Below are positions 1 to 11,888 of a stretch of DNA of 64,000 nucleotides, in pieces. A model generated the notes under the pieces. The model worked only from the letters and a program-made list of their open reading frames with translations. It did no database searches and was not told the origin of the DNA. Within the stretch, counting starts at the first letter, position 1; every line of letters starts with the position of its first letter. A program made the translations under genes and the position numbers. The DNA comes from Ligustrum vulgare. Taxonomy: Eukaryota; Streptophyta; Magnoliopsida; Lamiales; Oleaceae. The stretch lies in the NCBI GenBank assembly GCA_963555705.1, contig OY743169.1, positions 51,822,124 to 51,886,123 of the forward strand, in the 5' to 3' direction.

Positions 1-214
1 TCAATGGAAATTGTCTTCTTTGAAATCTAATAGGATTTCTATAATCAGAAGGACTCAACGATATCATTGAAATAAAGAACATGTGTCCTGCATTGATGCT
101 AGAAAGAATTTGACCTTCTAGAACATGGTCGCCAAGTTTTGTAACTATCAACCTTGTTCCATTGTACAATCCCTGTGTATGATCAATATTTCTCAAAAAG
201 AACTTGTGTCCTTC
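1..214 (-). pseudogene. Helitron helicase C-terminal fragment (Helitron A)
   Basis: Read on the minus strand this stretch is open for about 71 codons and runs off the left edge of the window. It carries the PIF1-like helicase C-terminal signature of plant Helitron Rep/Hel proteins: an L-R-N-I-D block, then N-G-T-R-L-I-V, then H-V-L-E-G, and a P-I-R-F-Q-R-R-Q-F-P block. The paralogous stretch at 1810-2082 has the same motifs in the same order. With the N-terminal fragment at 600-795 it forms an internally deleted Helitron: only about 400 bp separate parts that lie well over 2 kb apart in full-length elements. Non-functional remnant. Confidence 0.75.
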
Positions 215-599
215 ACTTATCCGATGCAACGGTCCACCACATTGCGCAATAAAGATATCTCTGTGTTCAAGTCGTATATCAAAATTCACCGACAATCAAT
301 TCACCAATTTCATCGACAATACGAAAATCATATTGGCTATCATCGGTTGCCCAACGACCAATAAGTATAAGTCTTATTTTTGAAATGTTTTCCTCAATCA
401 TCTTTTCTCAAACCGACCTAAATTTTCTTAACAATTTGTTGTATTTGTCTAGCATATTTTTCAAATCAAAAACTATACAATCACGCAACATTGAATCGCA
501 TGATTCACTCCTATCAAGGGACATTAAAAGATATAAATTAAATTTCAGTCTATAACAACAAAATTATTCGTAAACAATATAAATATAAAAGTAATAAAT

Positions 600-795
600 A
601 CATAATACGTACCCCACGACCCTTTTTCTACTTTCAACCTTATTCACATTGTCAACAATGTAAAGCGAGCAAATTGTAGAGTTGAACCGTCATCAGGCAA
701 CAGACTTTCAATCTTATTATAATTTTGATTGTGTAATCTGAAGACGGGAGGCCCTCCACCATCATTTCGCCCATTATTTAATCTCCCCATTATTT
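600..795 (-). pseudogene. Helitron Rep-like N-terminal fragment (Helitron A)
   Basis: The minus strand reads M-G-R-L-N-N-G-R then F-R-L-H-N-Q-N-Y-N-K-I-E-S-L-L-P-D-D-G and F-A-R. This matches the block just N-terminal of the HUH Rep domain in plant Helitron proteins (usual form H-x-Q-N-Y-H-x-I-G-S-L-L-P). A frameshift near 650 moves the continuation (V-D-N-V-N-K-V-E) into another frame. The Rep catalytic domain and most of the helicase are missing between here and 1-214. Assignment rests on motif recognition only. Confidence 0.6.
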
Positions 796-1469
796 CAAAA
801 CAATATAAATAAATTTGTTAATCGATAATGTTAAAAAATGTGATATGAGACTTTATGGAATAAAAAATTAAATGTAATTGTAAATAAAATTATTTTGATA
901 AATAATCTGATATAGAAAAGAATGTTATTATGTATATGTAACAAAAAACTTAAAAGTATGACTATTTAAAACAAAATTTAATATAACTTGATTAAATATT
1001 CGACATAAATGAAAATGAAAATTCGACATTAGATTTGTATGACCGAACGAAATTATTCATTTATAAGATTGTGACCAATAACACATCACAATTATTGTAA
1101 AAAATTATTTACGCATTAAATGTAATTTTCTATAAAAATACTAATTAGAACGCAATACAAAGGAGTTCAAATATTTAGATGTACTAAATAACTAAAAAAA
1201 GAAGATTATATATAAAAAGTTTTATACGATAATATTTATTTAGCATTAGATGCATAATACAACTTCGATATAATTTTGAACTGAAAATTTTACATTGAAT
1301 TTGTATGAGTGCACACAAATACTTATTTGTAAAATTCAAAACATTAAAGGATTAGAATAATTTTATGAAAAGAGAGGTTTAAACACAAATAACCAAATAT
1401 AAATAAGTGAAAAAAACTCTCCATAAAAATACTTAAGTTGAAGTAACAGTGTGAACACAATAAAAGCTG

Positions 1470-1503
1470 AGATTTCCCGCCAAAACTCAGCTACTTATAT
1501 ATT
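1470..1503 (-). mobile_element. Probable 5' terminal region of Helitron A
   Basis: On the minus strand an AT-rich start is followed by GAGTTTTGGCGGGAAAT, the GGCGGGAA-type motif often found just inside the 5' end of dicot Helitrons. It lies on the correct strand and about 680 bp upstream of the Rep-like fragment. The canonical 5'-TC dinucleotide is not clearly visible, so the exact boundary is uncertain. Confidence 0.4.
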
Positions 1504-1504
1504 A

Positions 1505-2090
1505 CTAGTTTCACACCCGTGCGTTGCACAAAATCTTTGATAGTGATAATATTTTATTATAGGAAAAACGTAGAATCACAATATATAATAAAAAATATTA
1601 TGAACACAAGAACTTATAAATTTTTTATTTCTAAATAGAAGTTAATACAAATTTTGAAACACTTATTTAAATACGACATTTGTAGCTAAATTGATTGATT
1701 TACCTTCCTCGTCACATATGTAATTCTAGATATTGTTACATATAGTTGACCATTACTAAATACTGATCCTCCCAAGAAAATCCCAACGTGGGATAGTTTT
1801 CATTGACTTTTATTGATCGTCATGGCGTAAGATACTATTAAAGGGAACTTTCTTCTTTGAAATTTTAAAAAGCAACCTTGGATCTAAAGGAGTTAACGAA
1901 ATTTTTGGAATAAAAACCTTTTGCCCTGCATTACTCCCCGATAGAATTGAGGCCTCCAAAACATGGTGTCCAAGCCTAGAAATAATTAACCTAGTTCTGT
2001 TGCACAATCTCGAAGCATGATCAATATTTCTCAACAACATTATTGGAGCATCGACTCTCAGCTTCAACTCGTGGTTATACACACCAAAAC
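1505..2090 (-). mobile_element. 3' end of Helitron B with helicase remnant
   Basis: The minus-strand terminus has the Helitron 3' signature: a short hairpin (GTGCAACGCAC at about 1521-1531), a short spacer and a terminal CTAG at 1505-1508, followed by T, the expected insertion into an A/T target. Upstream lies the helicase fragment 1810-2082, and its last motif (F-S-N-G-Q-L-Y-V-x-I-S-R) continues at about 1715-1765. The 5' end, which should lie at higher coordinates, was not found, so the true extent may be larger. Confidence 0.65.
1810..2082 (-). pseudogene. Helitron helicase C-terminal fragment (Helitron B)
   Basis: An open stretch of 90 codons with the PIF1-like helicase tail of plant Helitron proteins: L-R-V-D-A-P-I-M-L-L-R-N-I-D, then C-N-R-T-R-L-I-I-S-R-L-G, then K-V-F-I-P-K-I-S-L-T-P. 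It is closely related to 1-214 but a separate copy. The Walker A and B helicase motifs are absent, so this is a remnant. It lies about 300 bp from the recognised 3' terminus, which is the expected spacing. Confidence 0.75.
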
Positions 2091-2094
2091 ATTT

Positions 2095-5000
2095 TACTCC
2101 ATTTAAGAACTATGTGGAATGTACGTCTTCAAACAAACCTCTCACGCTGTCCAATTTAAAAAATGTATTTGAACTAATATATATATTTTGTTCAGCATGA
2201 TTTAGTAGAAATCGTGTATCTATTTATGTTTTCAACATTGTTCAATATTGGAGCAAGAATGGCCCTTCGTTGAGGGGTATGTGCTTTCAACTATTGCTTT
2301 ATATTACACATTGAGTCTTCATTAGGATTCAAAGTTGCAAACCTGGTCCCGTTATTTCAACAAATGACTTTAAATTGTAAATTGCTTTAGGGAAAAAACA
2401 GTCAGCTGTTGGCCAGACGTAAGTCTTGTAAAATAAATAAATAAATAAATAAAAATAGAGTCTGAACTTATGGCTTGTTATTGGGTAATTTCCTCGGTTT
2501 TTAACAAATGTGACGTGCCGAATGCAGTAAATTTCATGTTCGCTCCATAGATGGTTGTAAGTATTAATGAGGTGACCCTTTACTGTAGCTTAAAACCTGT
2601 TACTCTGAATACAAACTATATTGGTAAATAATGCACGTAAATTATAGAACAATGTTGTCAACACAAACTAAAATACAATTAGAAATTTAAAAAACGTGCG
2701 TTAAATTTGGGACCATAACACATCTTTTTCTATGAAAATCATTTTCATGCATTTATTATTTTTTCCGTGCTTGGGTACAAACCATTTTCTAGCCCAATGG
2801 AGTTTTAACTTCAAGTCTGCACGATGTTTGTTAAGATCTTTCAAGAGTACAAATGTTGAATGTATAGAAGCATAATATGAAGTGTTGAAGGTAAGATGAC
2901 TTTCAATATTTGCGAATATTTAAAGAGAAAACAGAGTACTTTGACCGTTACCATTCTCAATTATAGACTCTTAAACTTCTAATACCAGCAATTAAGAATC
3001 CAAGATAATCATGCAGTCTAATTAACAACTACTAATGTGGAATATGTTTCAAACAAAGAATAAGTACATATAAAAAACTAAATAATAACTATACGGTGTT
3101 TGTAACTATCGAAATTTGTAATAATTTCTAATTGTATTATAATAAAAAAAAAGTTTTTTAGATAGTAATTTTTCATAATATAAGACGTGCTTTCTTTATT
3201 AGAAATTATAAACATTTTTTTTTTATGTTAGTACTTTTTATAGTATAAGACATGTTAATGCTATTACTTATTATATCTAATAACAATATTATTTTCAATA
3301 TATAAAACATAAGTTGATAACAATTATTGAATACTGAGATATTTAAAACAATTGTTAATCTTATAGGTAATTATACAAACAAAATAATTACTTTAAGAAG
3401 CTATCTTTATACCATGCTTAGGACAGTTCAAAATGATTTAAGACGTATCATGTTCATCCTAATGCAATTAGTTATCATTAATAATAGTAACATTAAAGAT
3501 GCTTTACTTGGACCTTATTTTGTGATTATAATAGTATTATTATGAACAAAAATGCTTGTCTTATTTCAATCTTTTTCACAATGACATGCTTTTGTGAGAT
3601 TTTTTTTTTTTTTTAAATAAGAAATTACAATTGATCAAATTATTATTATTATTAGAAACATTAGACATTTTATAGTGTGAATTTTATTATTAGTAGTAGT
3701 AATATCTGGCATGCTTTAGTGAGAATTTTGTTATAAAATAAGAAATTATATGATTTATCAAATTATTATTATTAGTAATACCAGATATACTTTTGTGAGA
3801 CTTTAATATATAAAATAAGAAATTATGTTTGATCAAATAAAGCAATAATCATAATAAATAATGCAAAGTTTTCTAAAGAGCCAAAATTGAAAAGATACAA
3901 TAATAAGAATTAGAAACCATCAAAGTTTGAAATTTAAAAGATCAATCTTTTTCAATACAATTGTCAATTTTTTAGTTGGTTTATTTAGCCGTTGTCACTC
4001 TCAATAATACAATTAAATAAAGTAATGAGAATTCCTAGAATTTAATGAATTTGCTATACAGATATAAAAATGAATTTTTATTTTGTAATGACCTAGATGT
4101 GTGTATAAAGATTTTAAAAAAATAATATTATAGATAAAATCGTTGAGTTTTTAATAACTTATTTTTATTTGATATTTCTTTGATTAAATTTGCATGATTA
4201 AACATCTTTGTATAATTGATTTATTTTAATTTTTTTATATTATCATCATTCATTTAATATAGATTAAGAAAAAAATGTCATGCAAATTAATTGAAATCAT
4301 TTTTTAACCTATTAATCACTATTTTCATGGGACACGAAGAGGCAAACAAAGAGTTAGGAAATCAATGTATAAACATTAATATGTTATTGTTATTGCCTAT
4401 TTTATTATGAAATGAATTTAATAAATTCACAAAAAAAAATCAATAATATAATATATATATATTAACTGTAGAGTATGCACAATTAATTAGTGAGTTTGGG
4501 CGGGAAAACCTGAATTGGGACCCGCTCCAACTCAAGAACTTTAATATATAATATAGATATATATAATATAGATTATTTTAATATTTTAATAAAAATAGAT
4601 AATCGATCAATTGTTTAGTAAAATTTATATGAACTATTTGCTAAAATTTGTAATATATATTTTGCTTATTGTAGTTATTTAAGTTTATAATAAAAAATAA
4701 TTAATGAACATAATCATTAAATAAATAAAAATATTGTCAAAATGATGAATAAATTTATTGAAATCTTAAGTTATAAAAATTAACACAACTTAATTTAATT
4801 TACTTCGAAAACTTGAATATTTATTATTTGTTTTAATTTGATAAGAAAAACAACTCTAAGTGAAATTAATCATTCATAACTAAATTGAATTTAGTTAAAA
4901 AATTATTAATAATATTATCTGACTTAAATGATATAATCTATAATAAATGGGATATTGAAGAAAAGTAAAAAAATGTAAAATAAAAATTTTACCTTTAATC

Positions 5001-6555
5001 TCTGAGAAAATTTTACAGAAAATATATTTACTCTTTGCTATCACTGCTTGAATTAAACTTCTTATTGATATTTTTGATTTGACATCCATATTAAATATTT
5101 TTCAATTTCAAAATAATAGAATAATTATCAAAAAACAGTAATAATTATAAAAAAATAGTTTATACATTAAAAAAATAACACACTGATGCCATTAACAGAA
5201 TAACGCGATTGCTAATGCTAATGCTATTATTGACACATGTACCATAATATTTGTTAAAATGTTTAATACAATATTTTTTTTGCAAAAAATTCCCGATTTA
5301 GAAAGTTATTTTGGGGGGAAATTATGTATGGATTTAAAAGGATATTATGATATTAAGATTAAGATTTGGTGACTTATTCACTTAAATCCACTTATTTGTA
5401 TTTTGAAAAATTGTTTAATCGTTATTAGAACAAATATTAAATTAAAGTAGCATTTTAAAGGAAAAAGAGCCGTTCAAACAAGGCCTTAGTCTTAAATCAT
5501 GCATGTGTACCAATTGGTACATGTCTCATTATTTAAATAAAAAATAAGACAGTTTTTCATTCCGAGTGGCCTACTTTGGGTTGATATTTGGAGGTCCAAA
5601 TGAAGTTTGATTGGGTTGTTCTTCATACCATTTTACCATTTTAAAGTTGATGCTACAAGTTTCATAGAGCATACACATGCAACGTAGTTGGACAACTTGA
5701 CAACCCACGGTGTTCATTCAAATGTGGCTATTCGAGCAGCGTTCAACATTTGGAAAATTTTTATTTTCAGATTTTTCAGCATTCTAACTGTTTCTCATGT
5801 GCAACTTTGGCTCAATATTTGAGATACTTCCCGACCTCAAATATGATCAAACTTAGTATCAAAGTTTAGATTTCATTGTGAACTATAGATTAGTATAACA
5901 TGCATTAGCTAGAATTTAATACATATCATACAAAATGCTCTCAAAATCACATACATAAAAATGGTAAACTTGTAATTTCTAAGGATTTCTAAGTTTCTAA
6001 TTTAATTCTTACTTCTGAAATTTATTCTAATTGAGTTCCAACCCAATCAATACTAATTTAAATGTCATAGTTAAATCCTATTATCATGGATTGTGGAAAC
6101 TTCAATTCTCTTTCCCATCAATGGTCATCTTAATGAGAAAAGAAAACGATGCAACTCCAAAATTTTAAGGCATGATATTCTCGGGGTGTTACAATGCATT
6201 TCTCTCCCTCAGTTACAACTGCATCCAACAACTACCCTCCTTGTGTTGTGTTTAAGAAACATTTATCTAATCTAATTAAAGGCCTACACCAAGAATTAAA
6301 TCCCTCTTTCCAAGCACCCAAACATATGTAAACTCTCTTGAATGTAGGACCCTCATCAACTTGCATTGTACTGCTAGGGCACGTTCTCTTTAACTCTTCT
6401 CCATAATACGATAATATTTTGTATCATTTAGCAACAATGCCATTCAAAACTTCTACAAAATTTTCCTGGTCCTATGAAATTAGTGTTTTGATATCTCATA
6501 CATGCAATCCTCCTTCACAGTGTCTATGAAACTGCTCATAGATAGTTAAGGGTCA
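2095..6555. other. AT-rich intergenic DNA without recognisable genes
   Basis: No coding region, RNA gene or bounded transposon could be supported. Short open frames at 3327-3545, 4895-5089 and 6093-6275 are low-complexity and match nothing recognisable. The stretch has poly-A/T runs (3601-3615, 6574-6590), AT dinucleotide patches near 4447-4460, and repeated ATTATTATTA blocks at 3640-3770 in which a 'gaga(c/t)ttttat..taaaataagaaattat' phrase recurs at about 3595, 3719 and 3797, suggesting local duplication. The 5' end of Helitron B may lie here unrecognised. Confidence 0.4.
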
Positions 6556-6909
6556 AACCTGAACTTACTAATGTTTTTTTTTTTTTTTTTTGCTAAATAA
6601 CTAACATGAAAAAACTTCCATTTTCAGAGTTTCACCAAAAAGCCCAAGAACACAAAAGTGGTAACTATTCTTCAATCAGAGTCATGGCCTAGCTAAAATT
6701 CAAGATCGCAGGTCCGAGCAAAAAAGCTTCTCCGGTCATGTCTACCTACTCCTCCCTTGAAATCCTGACTTCTTCAAGTTGAGTCTTCTCCTTGAGAGGG
6801 TGCTTCTAGTGATGGTTTGGAATCACCGTTTGGATAGCCAAAGATGAGTGGATAATTTTGATTAGTGGCGGTTCTCCCACTTTCTTCTCCACTTTTAGCT
6901 AGTTCAACC
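6556..6909. other. Left flank of the minus-strand copia insertion
   Basis: This segment begins with a poly-T run and is less AT-rich than its surroundings. Read on the minus strand and continued into 13177-13260 with the copia element set aside, one frame stays open for roughly 60 codons (E-N-N-K-R-T-E then V-E-L-A-K-S-G-E-E), so the copia may have landed in an older coding or retroelement sequence. No family could be named. Confidence 0.3.
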
Positions 6910-6918
6910 ATAAGAAGA

Positions 6919-7157
6919 GTAAAATTCAAAGATCTAGGTTACACGCACTACTATATGTTAGGGTTCGAGAGAAGACGAACAGAGAAAGGCTGGAAGGATC
7001 TGGAAACTGAAAATGGTATATTAAATAATAAAAAATCTTAATAGATAGAGTGCATATATACATAAAATGTAAAAGCGTGTTTTGAACTATCTAACAAATA
7101 TTATAATTACACTTTGTATCTCAACTATTAGAAATAGAAACTTGGTCCTCTTTCTCA
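6919..7157 (-). repeat. 3' LTR of the minus-strand copia element
   Basis: About 239 bp, aligned over its whole length with 12939-13176, including the shared block AGGGTTCGAGAGAAGACGAA and the end ACTTGGTCCTCTTTCTCA. On the minus strand it starts with TG. The other end (near 6919) lacks a clean CA, so that boundary is approximate. Mismatches with its partner are frequent, indicating an old insertion. Confidence 0.8.
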
Positions 7158-8790
7158 ATATCCTCCCTCAAGCGTGGATGGACAGATTCAGTGAGCTCGC
7201 TCTTGAACAAATCAAATTTTGAGCTGGGCTTTGTGAAGATGTCAGCCAGGTGATCCTCGGTTGGAATATATTTAACTTCAAGCTCCTTTGCCATGACCCT
7301 TTCTCTAACATAATGAATATCAATTTCTATATGCTTGGTCCTTTGGTGAAAAGCAGGATTTGCTGCCAGGGAACCTGCACTAATGTTGTCGCATCAAATG
7401 ATATGGCAGTTGATTAGAGAAAACTATAATTTTTTGAATGAGTTTTGGACCCACACAATGTTTGTAGTTGCTTGTGTTAGTGACCAATATTCAAATTCAG
7501 TACTAGACCTAGCAACTACCTTTTGCCTTCTGGATGATCACTGCACCAAATTCCCACCAAGAGATACACAATATCCACTAGTAGACCTCCTATCATCTAC
7601 ACAACTAGCCCAATCTGCATAAAAGGAATGCTTCCAGTTTCATCTCAGACACAAGCCTAAAATAAAGACCCAATGTAGTAGTGTTCTTAAGATATCTCAA
7701 TATTTTCTTACAAGCCTACCAGTGTGCTACAGTTGGAGCATGCAAAAACTAATTGAGTTTATTCACAGCAAAAGAAATGTCTGGTCAAATCATAGTCAAG
7801 TACTGCAAGGCACCCACAGTAGATCTCTAAAGTGTTGGTGTATCAAAAATAGTACTATCTTCCAAAGAAAGTTTTTGACTGGTGCACATAGGTGTATCAT
7901 ATCCTTTTGCACCAAGCCTTTTTTATTTTTCCAGAAGATCATGGATGTATTTGGTTTGAGTCAAATACGTCCCAGAATGATTTCTACTGGATTCCAATCC
8001 CAAAAATACTTCAATGACCCAAGCATTTTCAAGGCAAACTGTTCATTTAAATCATTCACTACTTTCAGCACCAATTTGTGACTTGAACCAAGTAATAAGG
8101 ATATCATCCCCAAATACTAGGACAAAAATATGAACTCCATCATGAAAATAAATGAACAAACTTGTTTAAAATACAGAATTAGTAAAACCCCAGGCAAGTA
8201 AGGCATGTTTCAATTTTTTCAAACCAGGCTTTAGGTGCTTGTTTTAATCCATACAAAGCTTTGTGAAGTTTACAGATGTCATTGGGGGAAATTTTTATCC
8301 ACAAAACCATCAAGTTGATCCATATATACAATTGCAAGTAGATCACCATTCAGAAAAGCATTATTCACATCAACTTGTTGAATATCCTAGCCATAAGACA
8401 CAACAAGAGTTAAAATAATTCTGATTGCTGAAGGTTTTGTGACAGGACTAAAAGTTTCAAAATAATCAATCACAGACGTTTGTTGGAATCCCTTTGCAAC
8501 CAAACGTACCTTATACCTTTCAACAGACCCATCAGATTTATATTTCACTTTGAATACCCACTTATTTCCACAACATTCATGGAATCTATCTTGGGAACCC
8601 GATTCCAAGTATTATTTTCTGTAAAGCAGAAAGTTCAGTCTTCATTGCCTCAACCAACTTAGGATCAGATAGAGCTTCCCTGATTGATGTTGGTTCAACT
8701 GGATGGTTTAAGGTAGTAGTAAAAGCAAAGTGTTTAGGTTTGAATATTCCAAATTTTGATCTAGTTTGCATGTGGTGTAGAGTTCTTGAA
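7158..8790 (-). pseudogene. copia reverse transcriptase/RNase H remnant
   Basis: Minus-strand pieces in order: K-W-V-F-K-V-K-Y-K-S-D-G and R-L-V-A-K-G-F-Q-Q near 8387-8608 (start of the copia RT domain); a catalytic block near 8091-8115 reading F-G-D-D where Y-V-D-D is normal; V-G-A-L-Q-Y-L-T and R-Y-L-K-N-T near 7690-7830; and the RNase H tail [16 protein letters not shown] with D-I-F-T-K-P near 7190-7360. These are normally one ~800-residue unit. Here they are scattered over several frames with stops, so no active enzyme is made. Confidence 0.75.
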
Positions 8791-8887
8791 GAAGTGTTTT
8801 AAGATTTATCAAGTGATGAATCATAAGATAAAAGACTTGGTGGAGAAGCTTCAAGATGGTTTTCAGGTTGTATGCGGGTGCTGGAAT

Positions 8888-10020
8888 TTACAATATTAGG
8901 ACTGGAAGTATCAGGATTGGAAGGCGGGTGGTTTTCAATAAAAGGCGGGCGGTTTTTAGTTTGTCCGCAGGGGCTGGAATGTACAATAGTAGACGATGAG
9001 GATGATTCTCTGAGACTGGCTGGGCTGCTTGAAGCATGATTCTTATCAGTAGAAATGTCCTTACTAGTTGGGAACCAATGTGGAGTAAGTAGTTGATTTT
9101 GAATGTGAGCAGATTGATCTCTGTTAGGTAGAGTTGAGAAACCAGAAAAAAATGGAAATGTTGTTCAATGAATGTCATACTTTGAGCTATACAAATCCTT
9201 CCACTAGAGTGTAAGCATCTATAGCCCTTGCATTTGTTACAACATCCAAGAAATACACATTGTGAAGTGTGAAAAGTTGACTTTATGTTTGTTGTATAGG
9301 ATAGAAAGCACAACCAAATACCTTAAAATGTTTGTAGGAAGGTTTGGTTTTGAACAAAACATAAAAAAGAGTTTTGTTGGAAAGAGTGATGGAAGGTAGT
9401 CTGTTTATGAGGAATGTTCTAGTGACAAAGGCATCCCACCAGAATTTTAAAGGCATACTATCTTGAGCTAAAAGAGTAATCCTAGTTTCAACTATGTGTC
9501 TATGTTTTCTTTCATATCTACCATTTTGTTGGTGTGTATGAGGACAAGGATTTCTGAAGATAATGCCTAATTTGTTGGGAATGGGTTCTAATTTTCTTTA
9601 TTCCCCACCCAGTCAGATTGAATGCATTCAACTTTCGTTTCAATCTGTCTTTCTATGAACTACAGAAACTGCTGAAAGATGGATATTAGATCAAATTTGA
9701 GTTTCATGGAAAATATCCAAGTGAAACGAGAGTATTCATCAATGAAATGAACATAATATCTATATCCCTCTATGAATTTAACAGGGGATGGACCCCAGAC
9801 ATTTGTGTGTATGATGTCTAAGGGAGAAGTGGCACATATTTAGATGAAGGAAAAGAAGATTGAGGTAGCTTACCATACTGGCAGGATTGACAAAAATCAA
9901 CACAACATTTTTTATCAACAGAAAAATTCAAAGAGTTCAATACAGATTTCAACACGTGTTTATTTAGATGATCTAATCTTCAATGCCAAACATTTGCATC
10001 CAAATTATTCAAATATGTAC
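8888..10020 (-). pseudogene. copia GAG-pre-integrase and integrase remnant
   Basis: Near 9980 the minus strand has the W-H-x-R-L-x-H motif (the third position is a stop) followed by C-Q-S-C-Q-Y-G-K, the GAG-pre-integrase zinc-binding region. Next come H-T-N-V-W-G-P-S-P-V and Y-R-Y-Y-V-H-F-I-D-E-Y-S-R-F-T-W, the start of the integrase core with its first acidic residue. The later part (8888-9700) is broken into short frames. The unit is cut from its upstream protease by the nested insertion 10061-11512. Confidence 0.7.
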
Positions 10021-10050
10021 AAAAAAAAAAAAAGCAGACACGGAATTCAA

Positions 10051-10110
10051 ATGATGTTGCTGATGTGTGCTAATCGCAAAATGATGTTGCTGATGTGTAC
10101 TAATTGCAAG
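10051..10110. repeat. 30 bp tandem duplication at the edge of a nested insertion
   Basis: 10051-10080 and 10081-10110 are two 30 bp units differing at three positions. Each contains GTTGC followed by TGATGTGT, that is, both the putative target-site duplication and the terminus of the inserted element. The left boundary of the insertion is therefore either 10061 or 10091. Confidence 0.8.
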
Positions 10111-11512
10111 TGTACGATATCTCATCCAAGTAATAAAATGAACTTTTTGAGTCCGGATTATCGTACCCACAGGGACTAGGATTGAGTACCAAAGGAGTTT
10201 TAATTTCTATTTTAATTGAATGATAGTGATTTGAGAATCGATGAATTAAAATGATTGAACTAAAATCAAGTAAGCAATTAAGTACTTGTGTTTATAAATC
10301 AATTTAAGAAAGATTGGGATTTCATGAGTTCACGTTGTCAATACTCTTAATTCCACCTCTCAAGTTTTAGTCTACTGATGTGATCGGTCGAGCTCACTAA
10401 TGCACATGAAATTCCCCTCTCGGGTTTAAATCAACTCTACCTAATTAGTGAATTGTGTTAACGAATAGTAGGTTGTAATGATTAGGTGCATAGGTTACAA
10501 AAATTCAGTTTAGACCGCAATAATAACATACGTATATCTCTATCGTTGTTGGATTACCGGGCTTTATTCCTAGATCTAGATCGTTAACTCATCTCTCAGA
10601 TTATGAAAATGATCCATGAAATCAATGAATTAGTGGCCAGTTAATTCACACATTGAACACGAAATAAAACTATATACATGCAATCAAACCGTAAAACTTA
10701 ATTAATGAAATTATGAGCGTAAAACTATGCTACATCGTTTAATCGCAACAAATAGTTTAGTTACTCATAATGAAAACAATTGAAGTGTAGTAATAAACTA
10801 AACTAGACATCATAAGTAAATTGAAGAGAAAAGTAAAAGAACTCTTACACCAAGAACTGTCTTCCATGAATTGATCTTCGAATCTCCTTTCCTTTGCCTC
10901 CAATTGAGCCTCCAAAATCTCTAAGCTTTTATGGTGAATTGTGCATCTAGAGTATGTGTGCCCAGGTTCTCCTCTCATGCATGAAAAGTTTCATATATAC
11001 TTTCCACGAAAACCTAGGCAAGAACAACTTGAAAAATGCGCATGGACTTTTCTCTCGTTGGGAGAGGCCACCAGGTCTCGAGTTCGTGGCTGCAAAGTTT
11101 AACTTCTGCAGTGCAATTTCATCTTTTCAGGTGCATTCAAGCTGGTCCCTGGGTTTTATTTTCACATGAGTCATTCATCTTCTGATTGTAACATTTTAGT
11201 CCCTGAACTTCAAAATCTCTTCAAATCTTCTTTCAACTTTCAATCCATCTTTAATTAAGGCTCCGAACTTTGATTTCTTTAACTTTTCCCTCCTTGGAAA
11301 TCTAGGTTGACAACATCAACATCCAATTTCCTCTCTTTGACTCCAATTAGCTTCCAAATGAGCCTTATTCTCCTTTATTGCTTCATTCTTCCAACTTTGG
11401 GTAAAATCCTACAATGCACACAAATGTAAAGCAGTTATGTAGTAATTATTCAAGAATGACAATAATATAATCTAATTTAGACATATAAATAAGTGTATAA
11501 AAATACTTATCA
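10061..11512 (-). mobile_element. Nested LTR-like insertion (solo LTR or non-autonomous LTR element)
   Basis: The segment starts TGATG and ends TTATCA, so both strands have TG...CA termini. It is bordered by identical GTTGC pentamers at 10056-10060 and 11513-11517. It interrupts the copia frame: the protease frame reads into its right end and GAG-pre-integrase resumes beyond its left end. It contains no recognisable gag/pol and no internal direct repeat, so a solo LTR of about 1.45 kb is the simplest reading; a non-autonomous LTR element is the alternative. Orientation is assigned from TGATAAGTATTTTTATACAC on the minus strand. Confidence 0.65.
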
Positions 11513-11888
11513 GTTGCAGAATAGCAGAGTTAGAGTCCAAAGTAGCGGAACCACATTGTTTGGAAAGAAGCTTGGAGGACTTGGTTATATCTACTTGACA
11601 GAGACCATGCTTAAGCTTTCCCCGAAGGAGTACCAACATTGTATGTTTGTCCTTGAACATACAAGAATCATTTTCAAAAATGGCAAACAGATTGTTTCTG
11701 AGAATTAAAGGAGTGTGATATGTAGAGTGAAGTGTAGAAGAACCAACATGAGTAATAGGGAGAGACTTACTATCACCAGTAGTGAGTTTACTTTTGCCTT
11801 TGTAATCTAACCTTATTTCCGCTTTTGCAAGATGTGAAGTAACATGGTGAGATGCTCCACTGTTAACATACCAGGCATCATCATCCAC
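11513..11888 (-). pseudogene. copia protease remnant
   Basis: The minus-strand frame has W-Y-V-N-S-G-A-S-H-H-V-T, the copia aspartic protease active-site region; family members have D-S-G, and here the acidic residue is replaced by N, so the protease would be inactive. A pre-integrase-like tail (L-R-N-N-L-F-A-I) follows. The frame is cut by the nested insertion at 11512; the last residues read from 11472-11512 belong to the insert. Confidence 0.75.

Noticed and set aside
9844..10179. Plus-strand frame of 111 codons
   Set aside because: Opposite to the copia GAG-pre-integrase and crossing into the nested insertion and a poly-A run; not a gene.
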